Made by a program: the position numbers and the translations under genes
Shown: one piece after another, positions 1 through 9,291 of the stretch
Layout of the letters: every line of letters starts with the position of its first letter
How positions within the stretch are numbered: position 1 is the stretch's first letter
Notes under the pieces: generated by a model
What the model was told of the DNA's origin: nothing
Seen by the model: the letters and a program-made list of their open reading frames with translations, nothing else
Database searches by the model: none
Source of the DNA: a virus
DNA: 35,676 bases
IMG/VR virus record: IMGVR_UViG_3300036761_001636
Span: 1 to 35,676 of that record
Reading direction: 5' to 3' (one strand)

Positions 1-2
1 AG

Positions 3-980
3 AGCGAGTATCAACCTGCAGCGACGAGATCTGCAAGCCACTCTACACTGATGCAGCTTACGAGTGCTGACTATGGCGAGGAGATCGAAGCAGAATATAC
101 TCCTCTAAACACTGTCAATCAGATCAGTCTATCGGGGATGTATTTCAACGGGGTGAATGTCGATACTGGTCTTGTCGCATATGCGTCTCTTGCGAACGGT
201 CACTCCTTCAAGCGATACGGGCACAACGAGACGATCGATCGAGTTGTTCTTTCGAGCCAGTCTCAGGCTAATGAACTAGCTGGACTCATCATGACTGCAA
301 GGAACAACCCATACCCGACGATTACAGTCCCCTTGATTCAGGATAATCGTCTCTTGGATATCTGCCCACAATACTATGTAACGATGATTGTCGACTCAGA
401 GAATGTCCCGCGAAGTCTGAATGGCATCGCTGATGGTTCATACAACTTGTTCGTACAAAGTGTATCATACGAATTCGATGACTTGACGGGATTCTTCTCA
501 GTTCAAGTCACCTTGAAATTCGAGAACAAAGTCAACGGCGAGTATGCTGACCTTGCCGTGACTGGTGACTTGCCTACAAACGATAATGGAGATGTCGATC
601 CGTTCCCAGAGTTCCCACCCTTTCCACCCTTCCCACCCTTTCCAAGCTATCAGGCATCTAGAACTTACACATGGGTGATAGCTGTACCTACTGTCGGAGG
701 TATCCCAGGACCGAAGTTGAAGGAGATGCACAAGCCACTCCGTATTAGTGCATATTGTGTCGGAGGGACATCTGTGACCTTCAACATTGAATTGCGGTCT
801 ACAATCGGGACAGCGGGTGTCGACTTAATGGCTTCGGACGCTGTAGCACCAACGACGGGCATTGATGTAAGTACGTTTGCATACCCGATCTTGATACCCG
901 ACTATTGGCTCTGGCTTGATATTTCAGCAAAGTCAGGCTCACCTACCCATGTGGTAATCACTCTAGCAACAACGGTGTAA
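3..980 (+). CDS. Tail/virion protein, 5' partial
   Basis: The frame is open to the left edge of the window, so this is the C-terminal part of a longer protein; the ATG at 51 is probably internal because it lacks a good ribosome binding site. The visible part is beta-rich, with a proline-phenylalanine linker (a PPFPPFPP-type run at about residues 187-198 counted from the ATG at 51) joining two globular parts. It ends in TAA one base before the next ATG. Its place at the head of a fibre and lysis block suggests a minor tail or baseplate-distal protein. I do not recognise a specific family. Confidence 0.6.
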   Translation, partial: SEYQPAATRSASHSTLMQLTSADYGEEIEAEYTPLNTVNQISLSGMYFNGVNVDTGLVAYASLANGHSFKRYGHNETIDRVVLSSQSQANELAGLIMTARNNPYPTITVPLIQDNRLLDICPQYYVTMIVDSENVPRSLNGIADGSYNLFVQSVSYEFDDLTGFFSVQVTLKFENKVNGEYADLAVTGDLPTNDNGDVDPFPEFPPFPPFPPFPSYQASRTYTWVIAVPTVGGIPGPKLKEMHKPLRISAYCVGGTSVTFNIELRSTIGTAGVDLMASDAVAPTTGIDVSTFAYPILIPDYWLWLDISAKSGSPTHVVITLATTV

Positions 981-981
981 T

Positions 982-2577
982 ATGAGTTTGATCATCGATG
1001 AAGGCGGTCAATACAGTTTTGGGACAAAGTGCCATACTCGTAATGGGTATGCACCCATGTATGTGTCACTTACCGAAGATGACTATAATGCGTCAGGGCA
1101 GCATCTTGTTGCCAAGGGCTCAGGATTCTCCCCTAATGATTATATGGTGGGGATATATGCGATGTCAATGTTTTTAGTAGACAACAAAGATGATAGGGGG
1201 CTCGCATACATGAAGGAAGTAAGTAGTACGGGTAGGGGTTACTTCTGGTGGCTTCCGATAACTCTCTCTGGAGGGAATGTCAGCTGGGGAACACCTGTCG
1301 GCTTATATATTCAGCTCTCGTACGGCAACACCTCGTCCAACTATGTTCGTATTATAGCGATTAGACGCGATACGAGTGACCTAGATGTCTTCTACATGTA
1401 TTACTATACTACCGATATCTATTCCCCCAATAACGTGTTGAAGAAGTGTACGATAGATATTGGTGCTAGTACATATAGTAACAGCACTGTGATCTCCCCC
1501 TTCATAAAACCGTTGTTTGATAACGCATTCCCATCTACACCTTACTGGGCGTCACAACGTGAAGTACTGAATGACAGATACTGGTACTTCCCGGCTTACA
1601 GAACCTACGAGGGCAGTAACTATCATCAGAAAGTATATTGTGTAGATCTTGTAAACGAGACACAATCTGTAGTGTATGATTTTACTATCCCCAGCGGAGG
1701 TCCAACAACAAATGCTATGTTTTATTGGGGTGCGAAGTGGGACAATCTGCTAGGGTTGGTATTCTCTGTAGAGGGAGGGGACTGGGACATCGCGTTCGGA
1801 TATATCGACTCGTCCGGAGACGCGCATGTCGTCACTAGGAACGGCGGAGACGAAGAAGTTCAAACTAACCCGTTCGGCACAATGACTAACATCTCGATCT
1901 ATACACAGGGGTATCCCTCACAACCTTCTGGGGATAGATATACTAGATATATGTGGGTCGAGTGGCATAGAATCATCGGTGGCGAGACCGCATACTTGTG
2001 TACCATCAGCTGTAACGTGAGTGGTGTTGCACACAGTACTGTGGAGACTCTATCCATCCCAGGTGGGCCGTATGATTGGTATACAGAATCGTGCAACGAA
2101 AATACTCCCAAGACTTGGGGAATAACTGACTATGCTGCATTCATTCCCGACGAAGAGTGGATCAACATTGAAACAAATGCTGTCGATAGTGCGTTGGCAC
2201 TCCCGAGCGGTTATACCTTGGAACACTGGATTGATGTTCAAGATACTATCTACGGTTACGCGTATGCCGAAGCAATTCGAGACTCAGACAGTGCTCGAGT
2301 GATCTTGGCTATTGATGCTAGCGGTAGTCTCATTCGAGAGATAGAGTATGATTGGTATCGTAATACATCATACACTTCTGCTCGTGTAAAACTCTTTGGT
2401 AACTTCCTCATTTGGATTAGAACAGAGAGTACCGACTATTATGGGCATGATTACACATATCGACATACTCTCGACGTCGGTGCTGCTGCCTGCGTAGTCG
2501 AGTACTTGAACAACAATACTGGTGTAGACGTCGGCACAAGCGGTAATATTGTACTGATGATGCTGGAGCAAAACTGA
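982..2577 (+). CDS. Hypothetical virion-associated protein (531 aa)
   Basis: It starts one base after the upstream TAA and ends one base before the next ATG, so it belongs to the same late operon. The protein is very rich in Tyr, Trp, Ser and Gly, with regularly spaced aromatic strands such as YWYFPAYR, as seen in all-beta or propeller-like virion proteins. There is no transmembrane segment or signal peptide. It lies between a tail protein and a repeat-containing fibre, so a structural or receptor-facing role is inferred from context. No named family is recognised. Confidence 0.7.
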   Translation: MSLIIDEGGQYSFGTKCHTRNGYAPMYVSLTEDDYNASGQHLVAKGSGFSPNDYMVGIYAMSMFLVDNKDDRGLAYMKEVSSTGRGYFWWLPITLSGGNVSWGTPVGLYIQLSYGNTSSNYVRIIAIRRDTSDLDVFYMYYYTTDIYSPNNVLKKCTIDIGASTYSNSTVISPFIKPLFDNAFPSTPYWASQREVLNDRYWYFPAYRTYEGSNYHQKVYCVDLVNETQSVVYDFTIPSGGPTTNAMFYWGAKWDNLLGLVFSVEGGDWDIAFGYIDSSGDAHVVTRNGGDEEVQTNPFGTMTNISIYTQGYPSQPSGDRYTRYMWVEWHRIIGGETAYLCTISCNVSGVAHSTVETLSIPGGPYDWYTESCNENTPKTWGITDYAAFIPDEEWINIETNAVDSALALPSGYTLEHWIDVQDTIYGYAYAEAIRDSDSARVILAIDASGSLIREIEYDWYRNTSYTSARVKLFGNFLIWIRTESTDYYGHDYTYRHTLDVGAAACVVEYLNNNTGVDVGTSGNIVLMMLEQN

Positions 2578-2578
2578 A

Positions 2579-4906
2579 ATGCCTGCAGATAAGGCTCGTC
2601 GCGCTCTCAATGCAAGATTGAAAGGGTATACTCAACCCCCTCGTGAAGTCGCTGTCTTCATGGGGGATGGAGCTGGGGTTGTAGCAGTCCCGGGTAGATC
2701 TGGGTATATCTACGTTCGTGACATTCGAGGCAATGTTTCGATCGTCTGGAACACATCAGTCCCTAACATCGTCAATCAACCAGTCTTCGTAGCTTATCTC
2801 GACGGTCGACTGCAGGTTGTACGTGTTCGAGATGTGTTCTTTGGATCTAAGCCCACGAATGTTGGGCCTCACAATTGGACACACGAGTGGTCGGCAAGCG
2901 GTGGAGATGTTGTACGAGTCTTTGGTATGCAGATGATGCCCTGGAAGGCTGAGATTGACAGTGCAGATGCTTTCACTGTCAACATCTATCGAGCTATCTA
3001 TGATGCAAACGGGACTTGGGTCGTAGAAGGTGTCGAAGATATCGACCTCAATGCTCACATCCCTGGCACTAGCGCGAATGGTTGTTATGTTCTTCTCTCG
3101 ATCGATACGAGCGGTGTCATCAATCATACAGTGGGAAGTGATGTCGATCCTTATACTACCTTGGCAGTTACCGACATTCCAGCAATCCCGACTGACGAGA
3201 AGCCTCTGTGGGCGATTAGGTTGTACTATGGGCAGACGACTTTAAGTCAGACGCCTCAAGATAACGACTTCATCGATCTCCGAGATTCGTTGCATGCAGC
3301 TGCCGGGGTTGGGGGAGGTCCGTCTGTTGCGACTAGTGCTGAGATCGACACAGGCACGAACAACACCAAGTTTGCAAGCCCACTAGCAATCTCGGGAAGT
3401 CATAATGTCCCTCACGTCGTTCCGGGGACTGCGGGCGATGTCCTCATGTCTGACGGTACAGACTGGTATAGTGCTGCACCGGGAGCTGGGGCAGGTAAAG
3501 CAACATCCGCAGAGGTAGATACGGGAACGAATGATACTAAGTTTGCTACCCCGTTAGCAATCTCAGGCAGTCACAATGTTCCTCACGTAGTTCCAGGGAC
3601 GACTGGCAACTATATGAGATCAGATGGGACCGACTGGGTGAGTGCGGCGTTCCCCTCGATCCCCGTCAAAGCAACTAGTGCTGAGATCGACACAGGGACC
3701 GATGATGCTAAGTTCGCAACAGCATTAGCGATATCGGGAAGTCACAATGTCCCTCATGTCATCCCTGGCTCTGATGGAAATGTACTTACATCAGATGGGA
3801 CAGATTGGGTAAGTGAAGCTCCACCTGCTGGCGCTGGGCCTGCAACAGGTGCCGAAGTTGATACTGGTACGAACAACGCTAAGTTCGCTTCGCCTTTGGC
3901 TCTAGCAGATAGCCACTATGTCCCACATGCATCACCTGCTACATCGGGTAACGTTCTAGCTTCGAACGGGACAGACTGGGTAAGCACTGCTCCATCGGGA
4001 GGCACTAAGGCTACGTCCGCAGAAGTCGATACTGGGACGGATGATGTGAAGTTTGTAACTCCTCTGGCTATCTCGGGCAGCCACAACGTACCTCACGTGG
4101 TTCCCGGGACGACTGGCAATTACATGAGGTCGGATGGGACTGATTGGGTCAGTGCTGCATTCCCCTCCATCCCCGTCAAAGCAACATCCGCAGAAATAGA
4201 CACCGGTACAGACGATGCTAAGTTCGCAACAGCATTAGCGATATCGGGAAGTCACAATGTCCCTCACGTTGTCCCAGGGACCGACGGAAACGTATTAACT
4301 TCAGATGGTACTGATTGGGTCAGCGAAGCTCCCTCAGGAGGGACTAAAGCAACGTCTGCAGAAGTAGATACAGGGACGAATGATACCAAGTTCGTAACAC
4401 CTTTAGCCATCTCAGGTAGTCACAATGTACCTCACGTCGTACCAGGGACGGATGGTAATGTTCTAACTTCGGATGGTACTGATTGGGTGAGCGAAGCGCC
4501 TCCCGGTGGAGGTACGCTTCATATTGATCAAGCTGGAGGTACAGGTGATACGTATGGAGTACTTGGTGGTACCCGAAACGGCTCTAACAAACTCTTTACA
4601 GTATCTGCAGCTGCTTACAACAGCGGTACTTTGAGTGTCTATCTGAATGGGCAGCTTCTGACGCAAGGGTCTGCAGAAGACTGGGTCGAGACGACCCCAG
4701 CTTCAGGGACCTTCACACTAGATGTTGCACCCACATCTGACGACGAGATAACTGCTGTATATGGCTCCAACGGTATCAGCGGTATCATCAACGAAGCCCC
4801 GATCGATGGTACTCAATATGCACGTAAAGACGCGGGCTGGGTCACAGTCGCAGCCTCTGGTAATAGTGCCGGAAGTAAATTATACTTGTATAGTAACGTA
4901 ATCTAG
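2579..4906 (+). CDS. Repeat-containing tail fibre protein (775 aa)
   Basis: Residues 1-250 form a unique N-terminal part, probably the virion attachment end. Residues 251-646 are seven tandem repeats of 56-57 residues built on ATSAE(I/V)DTGT, KFA(S/T)PLAISGSHNVPH and SDGTDWVS. A C-terminal part follows with the LSVYLNGQLL and DDEITAVYG segments common in fibre domains, and ends with NEAPIDG..YARKDAGWV, a motif frequent at the tips of phage fibres. Repeats of this kind usually form an elongated trimeric beta shaft. The gene lies between other virion genes and is followed by a strong AGGAG site for the next. Assignment as a fibre is secure in kind; the receptor is unknown. Confidence 0.85.
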   Translation: MPADKARRALNARLKGYTQPPREVAVFMGDGAGVVAVPGRSGYIYVRDIRGNVSIVWNTSVPNIVNQPVFVAYLDGRLQVVRVRDVFFGSKPTNVGPHNWTHEWSASGGDVVRVFGMQMMPWKAEIDSADAFTVNIYRAIYDANGTWVVEGVEDIDLNAHIPGTSANGCYVLLSIDTSGVINHTVGSDVDPYTTLAVTDIPAIPTDEKPLWAIRLYYGQTTLSQTPQDNDFIDLRDSLHAAAGVGGGPSVATSAEIDTGTNNTKFASPLAISGSHNVPHVVPGTAGDVLMSDGTDWYSAAPGAGAGKATSAEVDTGTNDTKFATPLAISGSHNVPHVVPGTTGNYMRSDGTDWVSAAFPSIPVKATSAEIDTGTDDAKFATALAISGSHNVPHVIPGSDGNVLTSDGTDWVSEAPPAGAGPATGAEVDTGTNNAKFASPLALADSHYVPHASPATSGNVLASNGTDWVSTAPSGGTKATSAEVDTGTDDVKFVTPLAISGSHNVPHVVPGTTGNYMRSDGTDWVSAAFPSIPVKATSAEIDTGTDDAKFATALAISGSHNVPHVVPGTDGNVLTSDGTDWVSEAPSGGTKATSAEVDTGTNDTKFVTPLAISGSHNVPHVVPGTDGNVLTSDGTDWVSEAPPGGGTLHIDQAGGTGDTYGVLGGTRNGSNKLFTVSAAAYNSGTLSVYLNGQLLTQGSAEDWVETTPASGTFTLDVAPTSDDEITAVYGSNGISGIINEAPIDGTQYARKDAGWVTVAASGNSAGSKLYLYSNVI
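3329..4516 (+). repeat. Seven tandem 168-171-bp coding repeats in the fibre gene
   Basis: Repeat starts are near 3329, 3500, 3671, 3842, 4010, 4181 and 4349. Units 2-3 resemble units 5-6 more than their neighbours: both pairs share the NYMRSDGTDWVSAAFPSIPVK-like junction. A 53-nt stretch is identical between 3704-3756 and 4214-4266, although the flanking codons differ synonymously. This points to duplication of a two-unit block or local gene conversion. Confidence 0.9.
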
Positions 4907-4915
4907 GAGTCTACT

Positions 4916-5311
4916 ATGGCCGCAAACACTAACCCAATTTTCGAACTCATTCCCATCAGCGAGGGACATCAGCTCGTCAACGGCGATGGCACTACGTTGC
5001 AGACTATCTTGACAGCAGGAGCAGAAGGGAGTCGCATCGACGGTATCTTCATCAGTTCTGACGATACAGTTGATCGCAACCTAGCGTTCTACATAAACAA
5101 CGGAGCGACAGACTTCTACATTGGCAATGTGGCTGTCCCTGCAGGCTCGGGATATACGACAGTAGTAAGAGTAGATGCTTTAGCGACTCTCAAACCTGCA
5201 TACTTGAACTTTCTAGTACTTCATCACGCTTACCTGCTCAAGTGCGGTGCTGTCGTAGCGATCACCGCAGCTAAGACTGTAACAGTCCTTGCGATGGGAG
5301 GGGACTTCTAA
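4916..5311 (+). CDS. Small virion protein (131 aa)
   Basis: A short soluble protein with predicted beta content and no membrane segment, preceded by an AGGAG site eight bases from the ATG. Its stop overlaps the next start (TAATG at 5309-5313), indicating translational coupling to the LamG-like gene. The position between two fibre-type proteins suggests a fibre accessory, adaptor or small head-tail decoration protein. The family is not recognised. Confidence 0.75.
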   Translation: MAANTNPIFELIPISEGHQLVNGDGTTLQTILTAGAEGSRIDGIFISSDDTVDRNLAFYINNGATDFYIGNVAVPAGSGYTTVVRVDALATLKPAYLNFLVLHHAYLLKCGAVVAITAAKTVTVLAMGGDF

Positions 5312-6348
5312 TGTTTAGCGGGTTTCCCAGAAGCGATGTAGGTATCAGCAAGTTCCAGACACTCCTTGATGCCCCCACCATTCAATGGGACTTGGGTCAA
5401 GGTAATGGTCGTGTTACGTTGACTGGTAACAGAACTCTAGCTAACCCTACTAACTTGATTCCTGGGTATTACTATCTAAGTGTAGTACAAGACAGTACGA
5501 CGGGAAGTAGGCTACTTTCTTATGGTAGTGCTTATAAGTTCGCAAGCAATCTTCACCCTACATTGTCGACATACAAGAGTAGGGAAGACTTCTTAGTCTT
5601 TGCATGCGACGGGATGTACATGTATTTTCTCAATATTGTTCTGGGGCTCACAAACACAGACCCGACTTTGGGATATCTAACTAACTTGCAGCTGTGGTTC
5701 AAGGCAGATGTTCAGGCTTACAGCGACAATGGATCTACACTATGTGTAGATAATGATACTGTCTATAGATGGGATGATCAAAGCGGTAACAGCTTCGACT
5801 GCATTCAAGCAACAGCCTCATATCGCCCTACATATAAGACTGGTATTATCAATAGCAAACCTGTGGTGCGATTCGACGGTGTCGACAATGTCTTGCCCAT
5901 ACCTTCGAGTCTCGCAGGTACGGGAGATGATCTTTCGTTCTTCATAGTCATCAAGCCAGATGATACGTCCCCAATTGGTATTTGGGACTCTGGTGACGAG
6001 GATTCGATTCGTAACTTTAGTACAGGGCAGTGGGACTGGTTTAGTGGTTCTCCGTATGTGTCTATGAGCTTAGCGGATACCAACGCCGTATTGCTTGAGT
6101 TTATTCATACGATGGCGCCCAACAGAAACATTGAGTATTACAAGAATGGGGTCTGGGTATCTTCTAACCCAACATCAGATTCTAGTACTACTCTGTGGGA
6201 GGCACTGGCTGCGTTGGGATCAATCAACTTCGGGTACGACTACTACGACGGTGATATGGCAGAATTTCTCATGTATAAAGAAGCAGTAAGTTCTGGTAAC
6301 AGAGCGGACATCGAGACATATCTCAAGAGCAAGTATGGAATAGCATAA
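5311..6348 (+). CDS. LamG/concanavalin-like domain tail protein (345 aa)
   Basis: Residues from about 125 to the C-terminus show the pattern of concanavalin A-like (LamG) lectin modules found in phage tail proteins: LQLWFKADV, then YRWDDQSGN, RPTYKTG..NSKPVVRFDG and a final GDMAEFLMY followed by IETYLKSKYGI. Such modules bind surface glycans, so host-surface recognition is inferred. The first 120 residues are distinct and probably anchor the protein. Start and stop are both coupled to neighbours (TAATG upstream, one-base gap downstream). Confidence 0.8.
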   Translation: MFSGFPRSDVGISKFQTLLDAPTIQWDLGQGNGRVTLTGNRTLANPTNLIPGYYYLSVVQDSTTGSRLLSYGSAYKFASNLHPTLSTYKSREDFLVFACDGMYMYFLNIVLGLTNTDPTLGYLTNLQLWFKADVQAYSDNGSTLCVDNDTVYRWDDQSGNSFDCIQATASYRPTYKTGIINSKPVVRFDGVDNVLPIPSSLAGTGDDLSFFIVIKPDDTSPIGIWDSGDEDSIRNFSTGQWDWFSGSPYVSMSLADTNAVLLEFIHTMAPNRNIEYYKNGVWVSSNPTSDSSTTLWEALAALGSINFGYDYYDGDMAEFLMYKEAVSSGNRADIETYLKSKYGIA

Positions 6349-6349
6349 T

Positions 6350-7732
6350 ATGGGAACGCCTACTGATATCAAGCTGAAGCAACTCGAACCAATAGCGACT
6401 GATACTATTCTGGCGAACGATACTGCTGGTGCGTCTATTCCCATAGCTGTTGCCGTTGCAGCACAGACTCTCGTAGGTCGGATTACTGGGGGACACGTGG
6501 TCGCGTTAACAGCAGCACAGATCAAGACACTTCTAGCGTATGCTATTGGTGACCTAGCTGTCGTTGCAACCGATACTGTAGTGATGAATAATACTGCTGG
6601 AGACTCAGTGCCTTTGGCGATAGCAGTAGCTGAACAGACTGTAGTAGGACGGATTACGGGGGGTCATATCGCAGCATTGACTGTATCACAGCAGAAGACG
6701 ATGCTAGCTTATGCTATCGGTGACCTCGCAGCTATTGCTGCTAACACAGTTGTTGTAAACGCTACAACAGGCGCTGCAGCTCCGACAGCTCTAGCAGTTG
6801 CAGCAAGTACTTTTGTAGGTCGAATTGCTTCGGGCAATATCATTGCTATGACAGTAGCTCAAGCCAAGACACTCTTAGCTTACGCAGTAGGAGATCTTGC
6901 TGCCGTTGCTGCCAATACAGTCATGGTCAATGCTACCACAGGCTCAGCAGTCATCACTGCAATGGCGGTGGCAGCAAGTACATTCGTAGGACGTATCGCT
7001 TCAGGTAATATCATCGCTATGACTGTTGCACAAGCTCAGACTCTACTTGGGTGTGCTTTACTAGCAGGTGCGACATACACAGGTGCAGTTCTACTTCGAG
7101 TAGGTACTGCCACAGCTGGTCAGGCCCCTGCCTACTTCCAGGCTACAGGTGTGCTGCTGACTGTTGCTGCAGCAGGGGCTATTGAGTTTGACTCGATCAA
7201 CTCCTACATCACTAACGAGACTACATCAGGTCGCGGTGCTATCCCTGTCGAACAGCACTTCAAGTTGACAGCCGCCGGGGGCACGATTACAACGATCGCG
7301 AACTTCTTTGGCACTACTTCCAACATCCCGTTAGTTGCAAGCGCATACTACATCATCGAGATGTGGCTGTACTTCTTGAAGTCTACAGCTAGTACGGTAG
7401 TAATCACCCTTACTAATAGTGTCGCACCTACCGGTCAAGACATCTGGTGGGAGTCTTCGCCCATTACTGGTGCCGTTGCACCTCCCGGAGATGCTAACAT
7501 GCTTTGCGGTCAGGTTTACAATGATGCGACTGCAGCGAAGGCAATTACGACAGGCTCATTATCAGACGCTGTGAATCACTTCATTCACATTCGTATCCAT
7601 CTCAAGAACGGGACTGGGACGAGCCTGAAAATTCAAGCCACAGCTACCTCTGGTAACATCACTCCGGGTATCGGTAGCATGTGGGTCAGCAAGCGGATAT
7701 CCGCTAGCAATGTAGGCGCATTCGTCGCCTAG
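6350..7732 (+). CDS. Alanine-rich repeat tail fibre protein (460 aa)
   Basis: Residues 12 to about 236 are four repeats of 57 residues with the signature (T/S)(L/V/F)VGRI(T/A)(S/G)G followed by (A/M)T..Q.(K/Q)T(M/L)L, a repeat style common in phage fibre shafts. The C-terminal half begins with GTATAGQAPAYFQATG and AGAIEFD, a conserved module of phage fibre/receptor-binding proteins, and includes a beta-rich tip. The composition is strikingly Ala/Thr/Val-rich with few charges. It is likely the distal or side tail fibre. The stop is followed by an unusually strong GAGGAGG site for the next gene. Confidence 0.8.
   Translation: MGTPTDIKLKQLEPIATDTILANDTAGASIPIAVAVAAQTLVGRITGGHVVALTAAQIKTLLAYAIGDLAVVATDTVVMNNTAGDSVPLAIAVAEQTVVGRITGGHIAALTVSQQKTMLAYAIGDLAAIAANTVVVNATTGAAAPTALAVAASTFVGRIASGNIIAMTVAQAKTLLAYAVGDLAAVAANTVMVNATTGSAVITAMAVAASTFVGRIASGNIIAMTVAQAQTLLGCALLAGATYTGAVLLRVGTATAGQAPAYFQATGVLLTVAAAGAIEFDSINSYITNETTSGRGAIPVEQHFKLTAAGGTITTIANFFGTTSNIPLVASAYYIIEMWLYFLKSTASTVVITLTNSVAPTGQDIWWESSPITGAVAPPGDANMLCGQVYNDATAAKAITTGSLSDAVNHFIHIRIHLKNGTGTSLKIQATATSGNITPGIGSMWVSKRISASNVGAFVA
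6383..7057 (+). repeat. Four 171-bp coding repeats in second fibre gene
   Basis: Four units of 57 codons starting near residues 12, 69, 126 and 183. Units 3 and 4 are nearly identical in protein sequence (both carry STFVGRIASGNIIAMTVAQA). The period equals that of the fibre repeat at 3329-4516, although the sequences are unrelated. Confidence 0.8.
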
Positions 7733-7743
7733 AGGAGGCCGAG

Positions 7744-7944
7744 ATGGCTAAGCAAGAAGAGGTCAAGAAGACCTATACGCAAGAAGAGTTTCAGAAGATG
7801 TATCTTCAACTCTGTGCACTAACGGGTTGGCAGCACGGGAGCAACCCGATATTCAAGAACATGGGAGAAGTGGGCTATCTAATCAACGTTCAGTTCACTA
7901 TTGTCCCATATACTAAGGAGGAGCAGAATGCGAATAAATCCTAA
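7744..7944 (+). CDS. Small hypothetical protein (66 aa)
   Basis: Preceded by a GAGGAGG ribosome binding site and overlapping the next gene by 17 bases. The protein is charged, lysine- and glutamate-rich at both ends, and has no membrane segment. It lies between the last fibre and the endolysin. It may be a chaperone-like or late regulatory protein, but nothing in the sequence identifies it. Confidence 0.65.
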   Translation: MAKQEEVKKTYTQEEFQKMYLQLCALTGWQHGSNPIFKNMGEVGYLINVQFTIVPYTKEEQNANKS

Positions 7945-8914
7945 TGTACTTGGAGTCGATGTATCCGATTGGTGCACACGCATCAATGCGAAGGAGCTCG
8001 AGGACAACGGCGTCTCAACAGTCGTAGTTGGGTTGTATCATGTTACGCAGAATGGCAAGCGAGTTCTCTCCCCCAAGTCGCGGGAGCATTGTATCAACGT
8101 GGCTACCAAGTCGAAGATGGTTCTTCAGGCCTACTGCTGGGACGATATTATCGAGGACCCGACCATGCAAGCCGAATGGTTGTGGAACACGATGGTCGTA
8201 GAAGGGCTGCCCATCACGTGGGTCTGGGCTGATCAAGAGCAGTGGTGGGTGAACTGGGTTGCATATTGGAATGCTATCAGGACAGGTGACTACAGCAAAG
8301 TCCCATTTGGCGATCCTGTAAAGATAAGTCTTCACTTCCGGAAGTTCATGGAAGTACTGTATGCATGTACTCCTCGATCAGGAGTCTATTGTAACAAGGG
8401 CTATGTCTCCTCTTGGGCTCCGACAATGGATACTTGGCTTCCGAAGTATCTATCATGGATCCCGCAGTATGGGAGACAACCAGCTTTGAAGACAGCGATG
8501 ACTTGGGATCAGCTCAGGATGAGTTGGATGCCTTCATACGACATCTCGTTGTCAAAGGGGCAACTGCCCGAGAAGGTAGTTGGGCATCAGTTCACTGGAG
8601 ATCGGTGTTTGCTGCCAGGTACTTATGATCAGTATGGGAGGCGAATGCCTGCGGATGTAAACGTATTCTTCCCAACATTCGTTTCTGGCGGAGTACAACC
8701 CCTGCCACCTCCTCCCACGCCTGCACCGGCACATGTAGACTATATCGTCGTCCCAGGAGCGATCTACGTTCGAAAGGGCCCTGCAACTACCTTTGCGATC
8801 GTTCGATACGCTGTAAAGAACGAGATCCTACACGTCATCGGTAACCCCACAAACGGCTATGTTCAAATGATCGATGGTAATTGGGTCTACGCCGTGTACA
8901 TCATCAAAGCCTAG
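7928..8914 (+). CDS. Endolysin: GH25-like muramidase with SH3b domain (328 aa)
   Basis: The start at 7928 is chosen because an AAGGAGG site at 7915-7921 lies six bases upstream; the upstream in-frame codon at 7901 has none. Residues 1 to about 230 fit a TIM-barrel lysozyme of the GH25 type: an opening GVDVSDW strand, a substrate-side region, and WVWADQEQWW carrying the D-x-E acid pair expected at the catalytic strand. After a proline-rich linker (PPPPTPAP) the last 60 residues form an SH3b-like cell-wall-binding module (IYVRKGP..TFAIVRY ... WVYAVYI). It would cut peptidoglycan at the end of infection, and the two following membrane proteins fit holin roles. The GH25 assignment is by motif and is not certain. 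Confidence 0.75.
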   Translation: MRINPNVLGVDVSDWCTRINAKELEDNGVSTVVVGLYHVTQNGKRVLSPKSREHCINVATKSKMVLQAYCWDDIIEDPTMQAEWLWNTMVVEGLPITWVWADQEQWWVNWVAYWNAIRTGDYSKVPFGDPVKISLHFRKFMEVLYACTPRSGVYCNKGYVSSWAPTMDTWLPKYLSWIPQYGRQPALKTAMTWDQLRMSWMPSYDISLSKGQLPEKVVGHQFTGDRCLLPGTYDQYGRRMPADVNVFFPTFVSGGVQPLPPPPTPAPAHVDYIVVPGAIYVRKGPATTFAIVRYAVKNEILHVIGNPTNGYVQMIDGNWVYAVYIIKA

Positions 8915-8923
8915 GAGAGACTT

Positions 8924-9247
8924 ATGCTGAGTGAAACTGCTGTAAACCTGCTGCTGCAGATCCCCCTTGCTGGGGTTGTTGTACTCGTAGTTATTCTGTT
9001 CCTGCGACACTTGAAGGAGATAACATCAGCCTTCATGGCTTCGCAGACAACTCAGTCGATCGCGACTGCGACGACTCAGAAGGAACAGACTGCGTTGTTC
9101 ATGGGAGCTATCAAAGAGCAACGTGAAGAAAACATCAAGTCCTTGAGTGAGATGACCGAGGGTTTCAAGACTCTCGGAGATCTGATCTCGTCACGTCTCG
9201 ACTCGATGGCAGTTGCTAAAGCCGTCAGCAAGTCGAAGGCTAGGTAG
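8924..9247 (+). CDS. Single-TM coiled-coil membrane protein, possible holin/antiholin (107 aa)
   Basis: A hydrophobic segment at about residues 9-28 (LLLQIPLAGVVVLVVILFL) is followed by a long polar, Thr/Gln/Glu-rich helix with coiled-coil character and a basic C-terminus. A GGAGAG site precedes the ATG. Position directly after the endolysin and before a multi-TM protein suggests a lysis role (antiholin, holin partner or spanin-like). No lipobox or signal cleavage site is evident, so a classical Rz/Rz1 pair is not supported. Confidence 0.65.
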   Translation: MLSETAVNLLLQIPLAGVVVLVVILFLRHLKEITSAFMASQTTQSIATATTQKEQTALFMGAIKEQREENIKSLSEMTEGFKTLGDLISSRLDSMAVAKAVSKSKAR

Positions 9248-9291
9248 TTTTCAACCGGCTGCTCTTGCCGGAATTAGAAAGGAGAAGTACT

